Positions 49,620 to 60,800 of a stretch of DNA of 64,000 bases are shown here, one piece after another. Position 1 is the first letter of the stretch, and each line of letters starts with the position of its first letter. A program made the translations under genes and the position numbers. Source of the DNA: Strobilurus pachycystidiatus (taxonomy: Eukaryota; Basidiomycota; Agaricomycetes; Agaricales; Physalacriaceae); assembly GCA_019915135.1 (NCBI GenBank), contig JAHLMK010000018.1, positions 434,001-498,000 on the forward strand, read 5' to 3'. Below the pieces are notes generated by a model. That model did no database searches. It worked only from the letters and a program-made list of their open reading frames with translations, and was not told the origin of the DNA.

Positions 49620-52184
49620 TCAATTAACGACTGCAGATGGTTGCAAGTCTGGTTCGTTCAGCATGCCTTTGATATATTTTGCATCCATTTCCACTACGAG
49701 TTTGGCCGCACCAATGATGTATAATCTCCAGTGTCTCAACGCTCGAAACAACCCGTATAGTTCTAGCTTTGGCTGAGAATACTTGGCTTCTACCGCGTTC
49801 ATGGGGAGGGAACCGTATCTGGCAGGTCTCCGTTTTCCTCGGTCGTCTGCTTGTGCTAGGACCATGCCTACTGCGATGTAACTGGTGTCGACTGACAGTA
49901 CTATTGGGTGTTTGGACCGATAGTCAATGGCTCGTAGGGCTGGTGCTGATGTTATCTTCTGTTTTAGCAATTCAAATGCTTCGTTTCGAGCTAGGGTCCA
50001 TATGAAATCTTCTCCTGTGCGTGTCAACTCGGTCAACGGTCGAGCATGCAAGGTGTAGTTCTCAATCCATATTCTCACTGTCCCGCACAGACCTAAAAAT
50101 CCCCTGACTTCCTTGACTTCTCGCGGAATTGGCCATGCTAAGACTTTCTTTACTCGTTCGTTGTCAGGTGTTCTTCCTGATGCACTGCACGTTTGCCCCA
50201 CTATGACTGCCTCAGGCCTACATATCTTCATCTTCTTTGGCGCAAATGTAGCTCCTGCGCATTTGAAGCGGTGCATGACTCTGTGTACGTCGTTTGCATG
50301 TTCCCAGATGAATTTTCGGATATCTGGATTTTCAGATATCTTTTCAGGAATTCCGTTGGCATCCAGATATGCGGTCCTAGGTCCTTTTACGCCCAAGTCA
50401 TCTATAAAAATATTGGCTGTGTCAGGAATTTCGGGGTGTATGATGAAGGAGGTGCAATTTTGGAACTCAGCGGGTGAGTTTGTGTATCCCATGGGTAGAG
50501 ACGTTATCCTGAGTAGTCCTAGTGGCGTATAGAACGCAGTTAAATCTCGAGATTTGGGGTGTACTAGGCGTGCGTCAAAACCCCAAAAGAGGTCAAACAC
50601 TGTGAAGCATTGGCTTCCTCCGAAAGGTTCTACAAAATCGTCAATAACTGGTAGTTGCCCTGCGTCTCGGATTGACACCTTGTTTAGTGGTTGTAAGTCG
50701 TGGATTATTCGTAGCGTGCCGTTCTTTTTGAGTATACAAAACCACCTGCATCTGTACGATGATTGGCTGTGTTCATAAACTCCGGCCTCCATTTTGCTGC
50801 GTAATAGTTCGATCACCTTGTCTCGGATTCCTGGTGGAATGGGGATGTTCTTGTACTCCCATGGTACGTGCGGAACAGTGGGCATGATGTAGTCAGAGAA
50901 ATATTCCCGACTTAGAGTTCCTCTATCTTTCTCCTCGTAGGCTAGGGTTGCCTCGTGTTCCTTGATTATATGCATGAAAAGCTTCTCTTCCTCGGTTGTT
51001 AAGAAGTTATTTTCATTAACTTTCAATTCGGCCATTCTTTCCTTGGTCAGCTTTGAGGTTGGCGTAAACTCCGGCGGTTTAGTGGGAAGAGATTTCAGTG
51101 TGAGTAACGGGTCTCGAGGGACTGTTCTCCGAACTCTAGCCTCTTCTGGGAACGTTCCCGGCACAGGCTTGACCTTCTTTGCGACAGTTTTATACATGGT
51201 GAAAGTCTCACCCGTCGTATGTGGGTACGGATCGTTCTCTGTGCATTCGATTAGGTAGTCGTCTTCTTCGAATTCGTAGTTTTCCGTGACATAGAAGCCT
51301 TTATCCAAATATCTGACTGTTGGCAGCTCCTCTTCTTCTTCTGCTGATTCTGCAGCCCAGATACCCAAGCATACTGGCGTGCCTCCTTGGTCGGGACTTT
51401 TTGAATCATACTCGTCTTGCGTGTTTGATTCATCTCTGCGATGTCGCAACAATGAACAAGATTTCTTGAGATTCCGTTTCCTAGCATATTCAAACATCGT
51501 CCATCCTAATCCTACAAGTAACCCGACTATTCCCATGATATCGTACACTATTCGTCTGCGTTCACTTTCTTCGCGTGGAGCGCTAGCCAAATTGTCAGTG
51601 CCGTGAATCAAGAGAGTAGTGATGGGACATACTTCAAGACAAGATTTCGTAATTGGCCGCGCGTTTGAAACCATAGTCATCAAAGAAATCGAGACTATCC
51701 AGGTACCCATGATCCAGAAGCCGATAGATTTCATGGGGCAGCGGAAAGGTAAGGTTTCGAGTCGCTCGCAACGTGTTCGCCAATTCGACTGCTCCCCCGA
51801 CTTCCAATACGTTCGCGGCGTGGTGAAAATACGCGTCGTCTTGCCAGGTGATGATGGGGTTGACGGGCATGTATGGGGTTCGGGGATGAATTGTGCCAGT
51901 CTCGGTGGTTTCGCCGTGAAGGCATAGGCTCCGAAAACCTTGCGCGTCCTTTTGGTAGTCGTCGAGGAAGCGAAAATGAGTGGCGTGTCTGTAGAAATAA
52001 TGGCGCGATTTGTCCGTGTCACTAAGCGAGTCCACCACTGCTCTCCACTGTGGTTGGACCAACAAATGTGCCAGTTCGGACGCTGACCTTGAGAAATACC
52101 ATCGCGCCAGCCTAAGTTTGTCGATGCTAGGGCGGTAGACAGAATACCGTACGTCTGGGTGCGATGCGTGCTCGATGCTCGCAA
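49620..52184 (-). CDS. Retrotransposon reverse transcriptase and RNase H
   Basis: The informative part starts near 51520. RT blocks include YRCRWFCILKKNGTLRIIHD, FTVFDLFWGFDARLVHP, LPMGYTNSPAEFQNC and the active site ANIFIDDLG (FIDD in place of YxDD). Then comes the RT connection WPIPREVKEVRGFLGLCGTV and RNase H with HPIVLSVDTSYIAVGMVLAQ and KYSQPKLELYGLFRAL. The first 190 codons overlap the preceding ORF in another frame and are probably not translated. A helix (MGIVGLLVGLGWTMFEYA) precedes the RT. The frame ends at TGA 49620-49622 inside RNase H. Confidence 0.9.
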   Translation of the reverse strand: MRASSTHRTQTYGILSTALASTNLGWRDGISQGQRPNWHICWSNHSGEQWWTRLVTRTNRAIISTDTPLIFASSTTTKRTRKVFGAYAFTAKPPRLAQFIPEPHTCPSTPSSPGKTTRIFTTPRTYWKSGEQSNWRTRCERLETLPFRCPMKSIGFWIMGTWIVSISLMTMVSNARPITKSCLEVCPITTLLIHGTDNLASAPREESERRRIVYDIMGIVGLLVGLGWTMFEYARKRNLKKSCSLLRHRRDESNTQDEYDSKSPDQGGTPVCLGIWAAESAEEEEELPTVRYLDKGFYVTENYEFEEDDYLIECTENDPYPHTTGETFTMYKTVAKKVKPVPGTFPEEARVRRTVPRDPLLTLKSLPTKPPEFTPTSKLTKERMAELKVNENNFLTTEEEKLFMHIIKEHEATLAYEEKDRGTLSREYFSDYIMPTVPHVPWEYKNIPIPPGIRDKVIELLRSKMEAGVYEHSQSSYRCRWFCILKKNGTLRIIHDLQPLNKVSIRDAGQLPVIDDFVEPFGGSQCFTVFDLFWGFDARLVHPKSRDLTAFYTPLGLLRITSLPMGYTNSPAEFQNCTSFIIHPEIPDTANIFIDDLGVKGPRTAYLDANGIPEKISENPDIRKFIWEHANDVHRVMHRFKCAGATFAPKKMKICRPEAVIVGQTCSASGRTPDNERVKKVLAWPIPREVKEVRGFLGLCGTVRIWIENYTLHARPLTELTRTGEDFIWTLARNEAFELLKQKITSAPALRAIDYRSKHPIVLSVDTSYIAVGMVLAQADDRGKRRPARYGSLPMNAVEAKYSQPKLELYGLFRALRHWRLYIIGAAKLVVEMDAKYIKGMLNEPDLQPSAVVN

Positions 52185-54192
52185 ATTTGCGAAACCTCTC
52201 GGTGGTCGGTTCTTTCAAAAGGGTCGTTTTGTCCTGGTGCAAACGGGCCTCAATTATGTCTGGGTGAGGATGCTCGAAGGGTTCGTGTACGGCTAGTAGC
52301 GGATGAGCGTCGCCATCGCCGTGTTGGAAGAGGCTGGAGTAGACATTTGCGCACGTAACTTCCAATCCCGGGATGTCTGACAGTCGCACTCCTTGCTCGG
52401 CTAGGCTGTTCTTCTGAAACCGGTCCAAGTCTTTCTCGCCTATTCGCCGTCTATTTAGTCCGTGTGCGGTGAGTAGGGTTGATGGCCATTCTTTTTTGTT
52501 TAGCTGAATCGAGGCGCTCATGACGGCCAGGAGAGCAAGAGGTTCTCCGATGATTCGGAACTCTGCTCGCTTCCACGTGTAGCAGTTCCGAACGTTCGGG
52601 TTTATGAATCCGTTTCCTCGGCTTTTCAATGGGTGGTTGTCGACGACTCCCTTGAAAATGAGGACATCTCTGAAGCGGGGTTGGCCTATGTTCTTCCCCT
52701 CTCTCTCGGGTTCCTCTGGACAGTATTCGCCTTCGCGACGGCTGGTTGGGTGCGCGTGATAACGTTTGACGTATGAGTCATAGAAATTATATCCTCCTTC
52801 ATTAGGCTTCGTGCTTGGGATCGCAAAGACTCGCCACTCCGAAGCGTCGTCTTCGTTCATGACTCGTATTTCCGCGACCTTGGAGTTTGCCCGTTCCAAA
52901 TCTGCGGTGCTCATGAGTCGTGAATACGCTGGTGCCGAATACTCCGATTCTGTACCTTTCGACTCATCGTCTGATCCTTCTGAGCTTGACACATTCATTC
53001 GCAGTCCCTTGACGATCTCGGCATCTGCGTACCCTGTCTCCTCCATGCTGCTATCCCCTTCACTTTCCCATGCCTCAGGTGGGTACTCTAACTCTCCTTC
53101 TTCAAGTGTCTGCATGAGGTGATTTTCGAACTGGAACTCGAACGGATTGAATTCTTGGTCGTGGTCTGTCTTCGGGATCGCGGCCCCCCTTTTTGGCGAT
53201 TCTGGCCCCTCGTTCGACAATGCGTTCCAGTCTCGAGTCTGATGCGCCCCTTTTTGTCGCTTAGCTGGCACTCTCGGCGAACCTTCTCCTTTCCTTTTCT
53301 CTGCCGTCATAACGCTTGCTACTCGTTCCAAGATGGAGTTGCCCAAAGCTAGCCTCCTCAGTGAATCCGATTCCTTGATCTCTTGGCGACTTATTTCTGC
53401 CGCTATTTCCTTGTCAATAATGTCGGGGAAGAAGGTGTAAACCAGCTGCCCACTTTGTTTCAGCTGAGCGCTTATTTCTCCTTGTTCTGCCGTTGGAAGA
53501 CTCATGACCATGTCGGCCTTATTCAAGATTCCTTGTTGGAAGAATAAGCCGTTCGTCTTTATGAGCGGAGACGCGACTGCAAAATTGCTCGTCAGTACAA
53601 TGCCATGGACTTTGTCGGTTGGTCCACCTTGGCACTCCATTTCGTCCTTCGTTACTTCCTGAATTGTCAGGGCATCTACCTGTGCCTGCAGAGTCGTCAC
53701 TCCTCGTGCGGCTTTCGGACAGGCGACCAGTTTATGGCTGGTTTTGTCACAGGCGCAGCTTCGGTTGTCTACTTCGGCGTACTCGGGGAATTCGACCATG
53801 GGCGGTGGGCTACCCGGCTCGGGAGGCGTGGAGGGGTGATAACTGCTGTCTCTGTCTTCTTCTGGCGTTCCGGGCGCGGCGTCGACAACCATGTTTACAT
53901 CCTCGTCTTTGTTCGGTGCGTGCCGTCCCGCCTGTTCTCCGTCTTCTTTCCGATTGTCTTCTAGACCTATGATAAACACCCGGCCCTGTCGAAGTGTTCC
54001 TGCCTCGTCTTGGTAGAGGACTCCGTCGGCGATGACCTCCATGAACATCTCTACTTCCCCTACTTTCTTTTTCTTGATCTGAAAACCTCGTTGTCCTTCT
54101 AGGACCGTGTTCACTAGGACGTTCGTAGGCGGGGTCGCTTGTCCGGTCACAAAGTTCTTGAGCTCCTTGTTCACAGCCTCTCCCTGCCGCAC
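51634..54192 (-). CDS. Retrotransposon accessory region, C-terminal ORF (852 codons), function unknown
   Basis: Large open frame between protease and RT. It has no similarity I recognise. It includes a segment of the repeated module (VIADGVLYQDEAGTLRQGRV then FIIGLED near residues 48-75), acidic linkers and a Pro/Ser-rich part. The frame is open upstream of its first Met and continues the preceding ORF once the 50-bp duplication at 54207-54306 is taken into account. It ends at 51634, just before the RT ORF. Confidence 0.7.
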   Translation of the reverse strand: MRQGEAVNKELKNFVTGQATPPTNVLVNTVLEGQRGFQIKKKKVGEVEMFMEVIADGVLYQDEAGTLRQGRVFIIGLEDNRKEDGEQAGRHAPNKDEDVNMVVDAAPGTPEEDRDSSYHPSTPPEPGSPPPMVEFPEYAEVDNRSCACDKTSHKLVACPKAARGVTTLQAQVDALTIQEVTKDEMECQGGPTDKVHGIVLTSNFAVASPLIKTNGLFFQQGILNKADMVMSLPTAEQGEISAQLKQSGQLVYTFFPDIIDKEIAAEISRQEIKESDSLRRLALGNSILERVASVMTAEKRKGEGSPRVPAKRQKGAHQTRDWNALSNEGPESPKRGAAIPKTDHDQEFNPFEFQFENHLMQTLEEGELEYPPEAWESEGDSSMEETGYADAEIVKGLRMNVSSSEGSDDESKGTESEYSAPAYSRLMSTADLERANSKVAEIRVMNEDDASEWRVFAIPSTKPNEGGYNFYDSYVKRYHAHPTSRREGEYCPEEPEREGKNIGQPRFRDVLIFKGVVDNHPLKSRGNGFINPNVRNCYTWKRAEFRIIGEPLALLAVMSASIQLNKKEWPSTLLTAHGLNRRRIGEKDLDRFQKNSLAEQGVRLSDIPGLEVTCANVYSSLFQHGDGDAHPLLAVHEPFEHPHPDIIEARLHQDKTTLLKEPTTERFRKFASIEHASHPDVRYSVYRPSIDKLRLARWYFSRSASELAHLLVQPQWRAVVDSLSDTDKSRHYFYRHATHFRFLDDYQKDAQGFRSLCLHGETTETGTIHPRTPYMPVNPIITWQDDAYFHHAANVLEVGGAVELANTLRATRNLTFPLPHEIYRLLDHGYLDSLDFFDDYGFKRAANYEILS

Positions 54193-54887
54193 CGTCGTAA
54201 AGACCGTTTCGAAGAATTCGGCCGAAAAATCGGGTACGTATCGTCCTGCGTCCTGGTTTCGAAGAATTCGGCCGAAAAATCGGGTACGTATCGTCCTGCG
54301 TCCTGGATCTCGTCTTCGTTAGCTACTGTCACGGGGGGGTCATAGATGGATATTGGAACATAGCGGTCCACGATAACGGGTACGGGCGGCGGCGGCGGGA
54401 TTGATCGGTTGCTGAGAGCGTACCGGTTTCGTTGGTACAAGCTTCGTTGAGCGCAGTCCATGGCTCTCTCCTTTGCCTCTTCGAAGTCTTCCTTAGTGAG
54501 TCCGTCCTCATCTCGCCCCTTGTTGTCCGTCCAAAAGCGGTTGTATTTGTCGTCCGCATAATGAGCGTAGAATCTTGGACGCTCCAACTGATCGTATAGG
54601 GTTCCTGGTAGTTGGACTGCATCCACAAACCACGCGTACGCCGTTCCTACGGGTGTGGATCGCCATCTGTCATTCTTCTGGAAAATCTGGGCGTCGAACA
54701 ACAACAAGGGTTGGATGCATAGGTGAGACAGCTGGATTGGTGGTAAGACGATTCCGCGTTCGCTCTCCAGAACCACTTCGTGGTATGCCGTGGAACGAAG
54801 CTCAGTGGGAGGATTCATAGTGTTGAGTAAGTAGGCGTCGTCGGTGTGCGCTGCTCGTCTCCCCATTTCACTCATCAAAGCCCACAT
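54171..54887 (-). CDS. Retrotransposon accessory region, middle ORF
   Basis: A 238-codon ORF in the same frame as the gag-protease ORF, separated from it only by TGA (54891-54893) and one codon. It contains one copy of the repeated module (LLLFDAQIFQKND then GTAYAWFVDAV). It ends after entering the tandem duplication at 54207-54306, which shifts the frame. I read it as the middle part of one long ancestral polyprotein. Confidence 0.65.
   Translation of the reverse strand: MWALMSEMGRRAAHTDDAYLLNTMNPPTELRSTAYHEVVLESERGIVLPPIQLSHLCIQPLLLFDAQIFQKNDRWRSTPVGTAYAWFVDAVQLPGTLYDQLERPRFYAHYADDKYNRFWTDNKGRDEDGLTKEDFEEAKERAMDCAQRSLYQRNRYALSNRSIPPPPPVPVIVDRYVPISIYDPPVTVANEDEIQDAGRYVPDFSAEFFETRTQDDTYPIFRPNSSKRSLRRCGRERL
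54207..54306. repeat. Perfect 50-bp tandem duplication causing a frameshift
   Basis: TTTCGAAGAATTCGGCCGAA and the following 30 bases at 54207-54256 are repeated without change at 54257-54306. Fifty is not a multiple of three, so the copy shifts the minus-strand frame exactly where ORF 54171-54887 ends and ORF 51634-54192 begins. Confidence 0.97.
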
Positions 54888-54890
54888 AAC

Positions 54891-57800
54891 TCAAAGATCG
54901 CGTTTTTCGTACTCGGGGTGAATAGCGTCCCAAGGAGTGACAAAGTCTTTTGTCAACGCTCGCTTAACCACCTCCCATTCTGTGTTCGCTCGAGGATGCA
55001 GTGTAGCGGCTGTGTACTCGTCAGTCTTTCTCCCTCCTGATTTCGAAAGAGATTTACCTATGTTGTCCGTGTGCTGGTCTCCGTGTGATATCATTCCGCT
55101 GGCGTTCTGGAGACGACTATGCGCGGTACTGATTTCCCTCTGTCGAATGTCCTGTGTCACAAATCGATGCAAGCCTTCCTCTTGAGTACCCGGAAGCGGG
55201 GTATCGGCTAAGTGGAAGGGATCGAAACCTTCGTCGAAGAGATGATAATAAGAGGGTTTGGCTGGATCGTCTTCCATGGCGCGCTGTCGTGATCCGGGCT
55301 CGAACCAAATTCCTTTGAAGTCTTTAATCCGAGGATTCATGTTCGGCGGCGAGCGTGCTTCGTCCTCTCTGCCTGCCTGTACCAATAGTACGGGGTAGAT
55401 TTCCTCTAACGGCGTTTCTTCCAGCAGGGTACGAGCGCGTCCATACGGTCCTAGCTTTGCCATCGTCCAATATGCGTTCTCATAAGTCCTCAGCTGCGGT
55501 TCGCGGGCGTCTGCTATCCCACCGTACATTCGGGACCACTCCTCGACTCCTGCAAACACAGGTAAGATCCATACCACAGGTCCGAGTACAGGACGGCCAT
55601 TGTTGAACGAGATGACAGCATCTAGAAGTACTCCTGATTGGTACAGGATTCCGTCAATCATGCTGGGGGGAAAATGCATGTGGACTCTCCCTGAAATGGC
55701 TGTGTCCATTACCGTGTTCGCAGCTTCGGGGTACGAGTACGCGGTGCGAACGTGTGCCATGGTGGCCGAGACTGCTTCTCGCACCACTTCTGATTGGGAT
55801 CTATGCTGCATTGGAGAACTGATGGTGAGTGCACTTTTGAGGGACGGCGCCGACACGGACTTTGCAGCCACCGGGTGGCGGCGTGTGGCGGTCGTGCCCG
55901 GCGGTATAGCGTGGAGGAGGAGTTGTTGTTCAGCAAGGTGACTATACAGCGTTGGCGTGGCGCTGGCGTCTAGCTGGAACCACACCAGTGTTCCATGTGT
56001 TTCTTCATACCCTGTACGTCTGATAGATGCGTCCAACATCACGCCTCGTCGGATGTCGTTGTCCACCGGTTTATGACTAGGAAAGCGCATGGACGTCAGG
56101 GATCGGAAACGCGTAATCCCTGTCCACGACAAGGCGCGTGTGTAAGTTAGAAGTGCGCGCGGTCCTCGAGCCAACAGTTCGCGTCTTGCCAGGCTGACAA
56201 GGGTATAGACTCGGTCAGTGTCTAGTACCTCGCTCAGGTCAGGCGCGGTGTGTGGAAACAGAACGGTGTTGAAGACGGGAGGTAGGTCGACTCCATCCTG
56301 CAAAAACGGGCTGTGGGTCTCTACCGTTTCCTGTCGTAAGTTGGTCATCGTCTCAGGGTTTTCCACTTCTCGGTCTGTCAGGTGCGCATCCTCGAAGGGG
56401 TCGTAGTCGCTATTGTCTGAGTCCGTAACACTGAAAGCAGTCCACACGACCGTAGCGCGGCGAGTGCGAAAACCGTTGCAGCGGATGTCAGCATCAAAAA
56501 TGACCCCTGTTACTGCCGTGCCGTTCTCGTCTCGCTTGTACGGCTTGAAACAAGCGCCAATTCCCTTGATTTCGAGTGAGTGGAAATGGGCTTTACGACT
56601 CCGGTCGGGATGTGCTAGAGGGAGCATAGTAGGCGGGGCATCAATGAGGTACTTTCGGGCGGATCGCAGACAAACTCGCATCAGCTGCAAGTCGTCGCTG
56701 TTCAGAGGCGACGGTCGAAACATGTTCGTATACGGGTAAGACCTGAGAACAGCTGGACGGTGTGTAGATGGGCCAGAATTTTCCTCTTCTCCATCCGTTA
56801 GCGATTCACATGCCTCCCAGGAGAATAAGACGTCCGGGGCTGCTGAAACTTTAGTCCTGTTCCCGCCAATGTGTCTAATACGCTTACCTCCATCCCCCTG
56901 TTCTTTCCGTACTCGAGCTTTCCACGCATCACTTCCTACTAATCCTCGCCTGTACTTCTCCATGAACCCGGCTTTGTGATCATCCGTCAGTTCATCTTCG
57001 AAGAGCATGTAGAATATCGATCCTTTCCTGCCCGAACATTCTCCTCGATGTAGGGTGGCGTCTAGAAGTATTCCGCTTCCCCAGAACTCGTCGATCCCTC
57101 CGGCTCGGTTAACGTGAAGGCTATGGTCGCCTTTGATGTGGAATGGATGGTAAGTGGTGGCGCGTTCTGGAAAAACTGTATGCCGCGGCCTCGACGTGTT
57201 GTCGGGTTTGGCTGTCATGTAGTTCAAAAAATCCGGAAGGAGGTCCCTGAATATGGCGTCCCCTATGTGTGCTGTTCGTACTCCATATTCCGACGCGATT
57301 GTTTCAGGCAGGATGTCGTGAATGTCCAGTGTGCTTGGCGCAAAAAGGACGGATTGGGGGTAATATTCATTCTGAGAGGGCAGAGCCTGTAGTCGCACAG
57401 CGACCAATTCGGGTGGAATGGTGGTGTCGTCGACCAGCGACCGCGTTGCATGATCGTTAGGATTGAACTCGGAGGCGTTCATCCGTTTAGGGCTGAGTGT
57501 GTTTGCGTATTTGGTAAGTGCTTTGTCTTTGGGGTTTGGTGCCTTCTCCGCTGTTCCTTCTGCCCTTTTATTCTCTTCTTCGGCGTTCTCACGACGTGTT
57601 CGCCAGCATGCGCCAACGCAACGCATGATAATCCGAATTATGCAGTTTAGCATTTCTCGGAATGTTGTTTCTCTGAACCGGCCGTCTTCTCTCGTCTCTG
57701 CTCGTGATGCCGTACCGCCGTGGTGCGCAATGCCGTGAGTGCCGTGTTTACTAGATGGCCTCTGATATTCAAGTGGCTGCTCTAGATTCGCTTTTGCCTT

Positions 57801-60800
57801 GGCCACGTCTGCAGCCGAGCTGTTTAACTCGCCGAAAGCTCCACTCTTCTCGTCTTCGAACTCCACACGGATCGAGTTGGGTTCTATTATGGCCGCGTAA
57901 GAGCCCTCTGGTAGTCCGCGTAAGCCGTCGTCCTCATCATCATCGCTCGGCACTCTTGTAAGCCTGTACTCGGACGGTTTTGGCGTTCCCAGGGCTTTGA
58001 ATACGTGTCGCCTTCTCCCTGTTGGATCTCTGGGGTCTTTGTACAACAAATAGGTTCCTTCTGTCCTTTTGTCTATACATATTAGGTTGCCGCGCTGCCA
58101 TGGTCTGCCTAATAAGAGCTCGAACGGGAACGATTCCAGTCCTACGAAAAGATTGGCTCTGGTTTTGACTTGTCCCGAGCCTTGTGTGAGTTCTGCTTCC
58201 TTTACAAAACCTCTCATGCGAGTATTTCGTCCGCTAGCATCTCTCATTGTGGTGATCACCGACTCGTCAATCATGAAACCCAATTTCTCTGCTGCCGTTC
58301 GCTTGATGATGTTCAACTGGGAACCAGTGTCTACTATGGCATGAACACTGTCTCCGTTCGCCCACAATGGTATCGTGATCAACACTCCTCGGTCGAACAC
58401 CTCTTCGATTTGGAACACTGTAGGCATCCCTCCAATGTGAGTTACTTTAGCGTCTCCTTCTGCAGTTCTTTGATTCTTTCGTTTCAGGAGATCGAATAGC
58501 GACTCGCTTATCTCCTTAGATGCTGCTAGTAGCTCGAATATCCGGATAGTCACGTCCGTATTCAGAATTACTTCTAGTATGTCCTTCGGGCCAGCCATTT
58601 TGCTGATGTCTGAAGTCCGTTTCGTGGCTTTGGCTCTAGCGGCCTCCAATTCCTTTTCTTCTTTCGTCGCTATGGGATCCAGTCCCCACTTCTTATCGAT
58701 GGGTACATGTTTGCCGTGCTTGGTGGTACCATCCTTCATGTCTACATCCTGGTAAGAAGGTCGTTCAGCGGGATGAACGGGGACTCGTACGTCTATGGGT
58801 TTGAGTTTGGGAAAACTCATCACTCCTTTCTTTATCGACGGGGATGCTTCCGGCTTGTCTTGTTTTGTCTTCGGAGTTTTGCTGTCCTCCTTTGTTCCTC
58901 CTGGCACACCTTTGTCTGTAGGGTGAGTTTTCGCTTTCTGGCTCGTGGCTTCAGCTGGGGGTTTAAACTTGTCTTCCGTGGCCCTTCTTGTTGCTGATCG
59001 GGTCACCATTCGTCGTGTTCGGTCCACGTTGAATGCATCGTATGAGTACGCCTTGCCTTTATTAGATACCCAATAGCTGACCTCTTCAGGTTCGCTTTCA
59101 GATTTCCTCTCTTCCTCCTGTGGATTAGTGAGTTCTTCCTCTGTGAATACCTCGGCTCCCAGGTAAACATCCTGTTCTGCCTCGCAATCTGGGGCTATTT
59201 CCACAAAGTTTGATCTGAAAGGTCCTTGCTCTTGATATTCCGCATATGTGGTGGTGACAGGGGGCTGAGCCGGGCTCAAACCATGTTGTCTGTATACCGC
59301 CTGTGAATAAGATTCCCCGTTCCGGCGGTTGATGTTAGACCCGTCAGGCATGAATATCTTGTTGTCTTCCTTCCGCACTATCAGGTTCTTGTTTAACATT
59401 TCGGCAATGACTTGGCAGTTTCGCATGCTGTGCCCCGGCTTGTTACAACCATAACAAGTGTTGTTTGTAGGCGGAGCTGGGCGATACATGGGCTGGTTAA
59501 ACGGTGGGTACACGGGTGTACTGCGATCTGGGACTTTCTGCGGCTGAATGATTGCTGGCGGAGCCAATACTCTTTCTGCTCCAGGTTCCACCGTCAATGC
59601 CTTGTAGTACAAAGCCGAATACTGGATATAGTACTGTGGATCGTTGATAGACAATTTGCCCATCTGATGGATAATGTCTTCAATTTCTCCCGTATTGCGC
59701 GCTGGATACTTTGGATTTTCTGGCTCTTCGGGAGCTTCGATTCTTTTGTGACTGTCCTGTTTCTTGCGGCGATGTTTCGTTTTCGGCTTGGGTCGTTTCT
59801 CGTCCTCTGAGCTTTCTGACTCCTCTGCTTCAAGTATGTCCTTATTGTCTGATTCCGAGTCAGAACTGTTAGAAGTGTCTGAGTCCGAGTCCGAGTCTGC
59901 CAGGTTGGACTCAAATCGATTTCGCTCTAGAATGGTTCTTGCAATGTCATGCACTGTATTGCAATCAAAGGCAACGGAGAGGTCCACAGTAGGGTCTCGC
60001 GATATATGGATTTTCTCGATGTCTCGGCGGAGCTTGTGATGGATTCCATGCCAAAAATAGGCATTATAATCCTCATTGGTAATCTTCTTTTTCTCCTGTA
60101 ACCACCCGGCTATTGTAACAAAGTCTCTGCGGTACTCCTTCCAGCGACTGAGTGATTTAATCTTCTTCTGTCGCCATTTCTTGGCAAGTCTCCGCAAGTG
60201 CTTTGTTTGATAGTGGTTGTTTACTTGCTCTTCGTCGTAGTGGTCCAAGATTTCAGCTTTTAGCTTGTCGTAGTCCGGGGTGTGGAAGTTCTTGCATCCT
60301 TCCAAAAACTTGACCACTCGTGGGGACATGTATTCCACCATGGTCTCCACCTTCTCTCGATTGCTGTTTACCGCGTACTTCTGGAAAAGTCGTTCTAATC
60401 GTTTGAAGAACGGTTTTAATTCTCGAGGCTTTCCTTTAAACGTCTTGATGGCATCCTTGGAATTACCCATCAGTATATCTGCAGGAGTTCGCTGCGTTAC
60501 GGTTTGCGACATTATAGGGATGGTAGTAGTGGTATGGGCGTGTACCTGGTTTGGGGCTGAGGGAATGGGTCCGGAACTGGATATGGGTGAATTCGAAAGT
60601 GAAGATTCACTGGTTGGTTGTGCGTGCGAGGAGGACGAGGAGAATCTAACACCAAAATGTGATTCTACACTGTTGGATATGGCTTGAGAGGCGTATTCTA
60701 CGCTGCTGTGAAGGTCTTCGGGGTCAACGTCTGGTTCAAAGCGGTATGCGACTTCGCTGTCGGAACTAGGTGGGTAAGAGTTGTGTCGACTGAGATTGGG

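Noticed and set aside
57463..57738. Plus-strand ORFs across the gag/accessory region
   Set aside because: Opposite-strand shadows of the retrotransposon coding frame.
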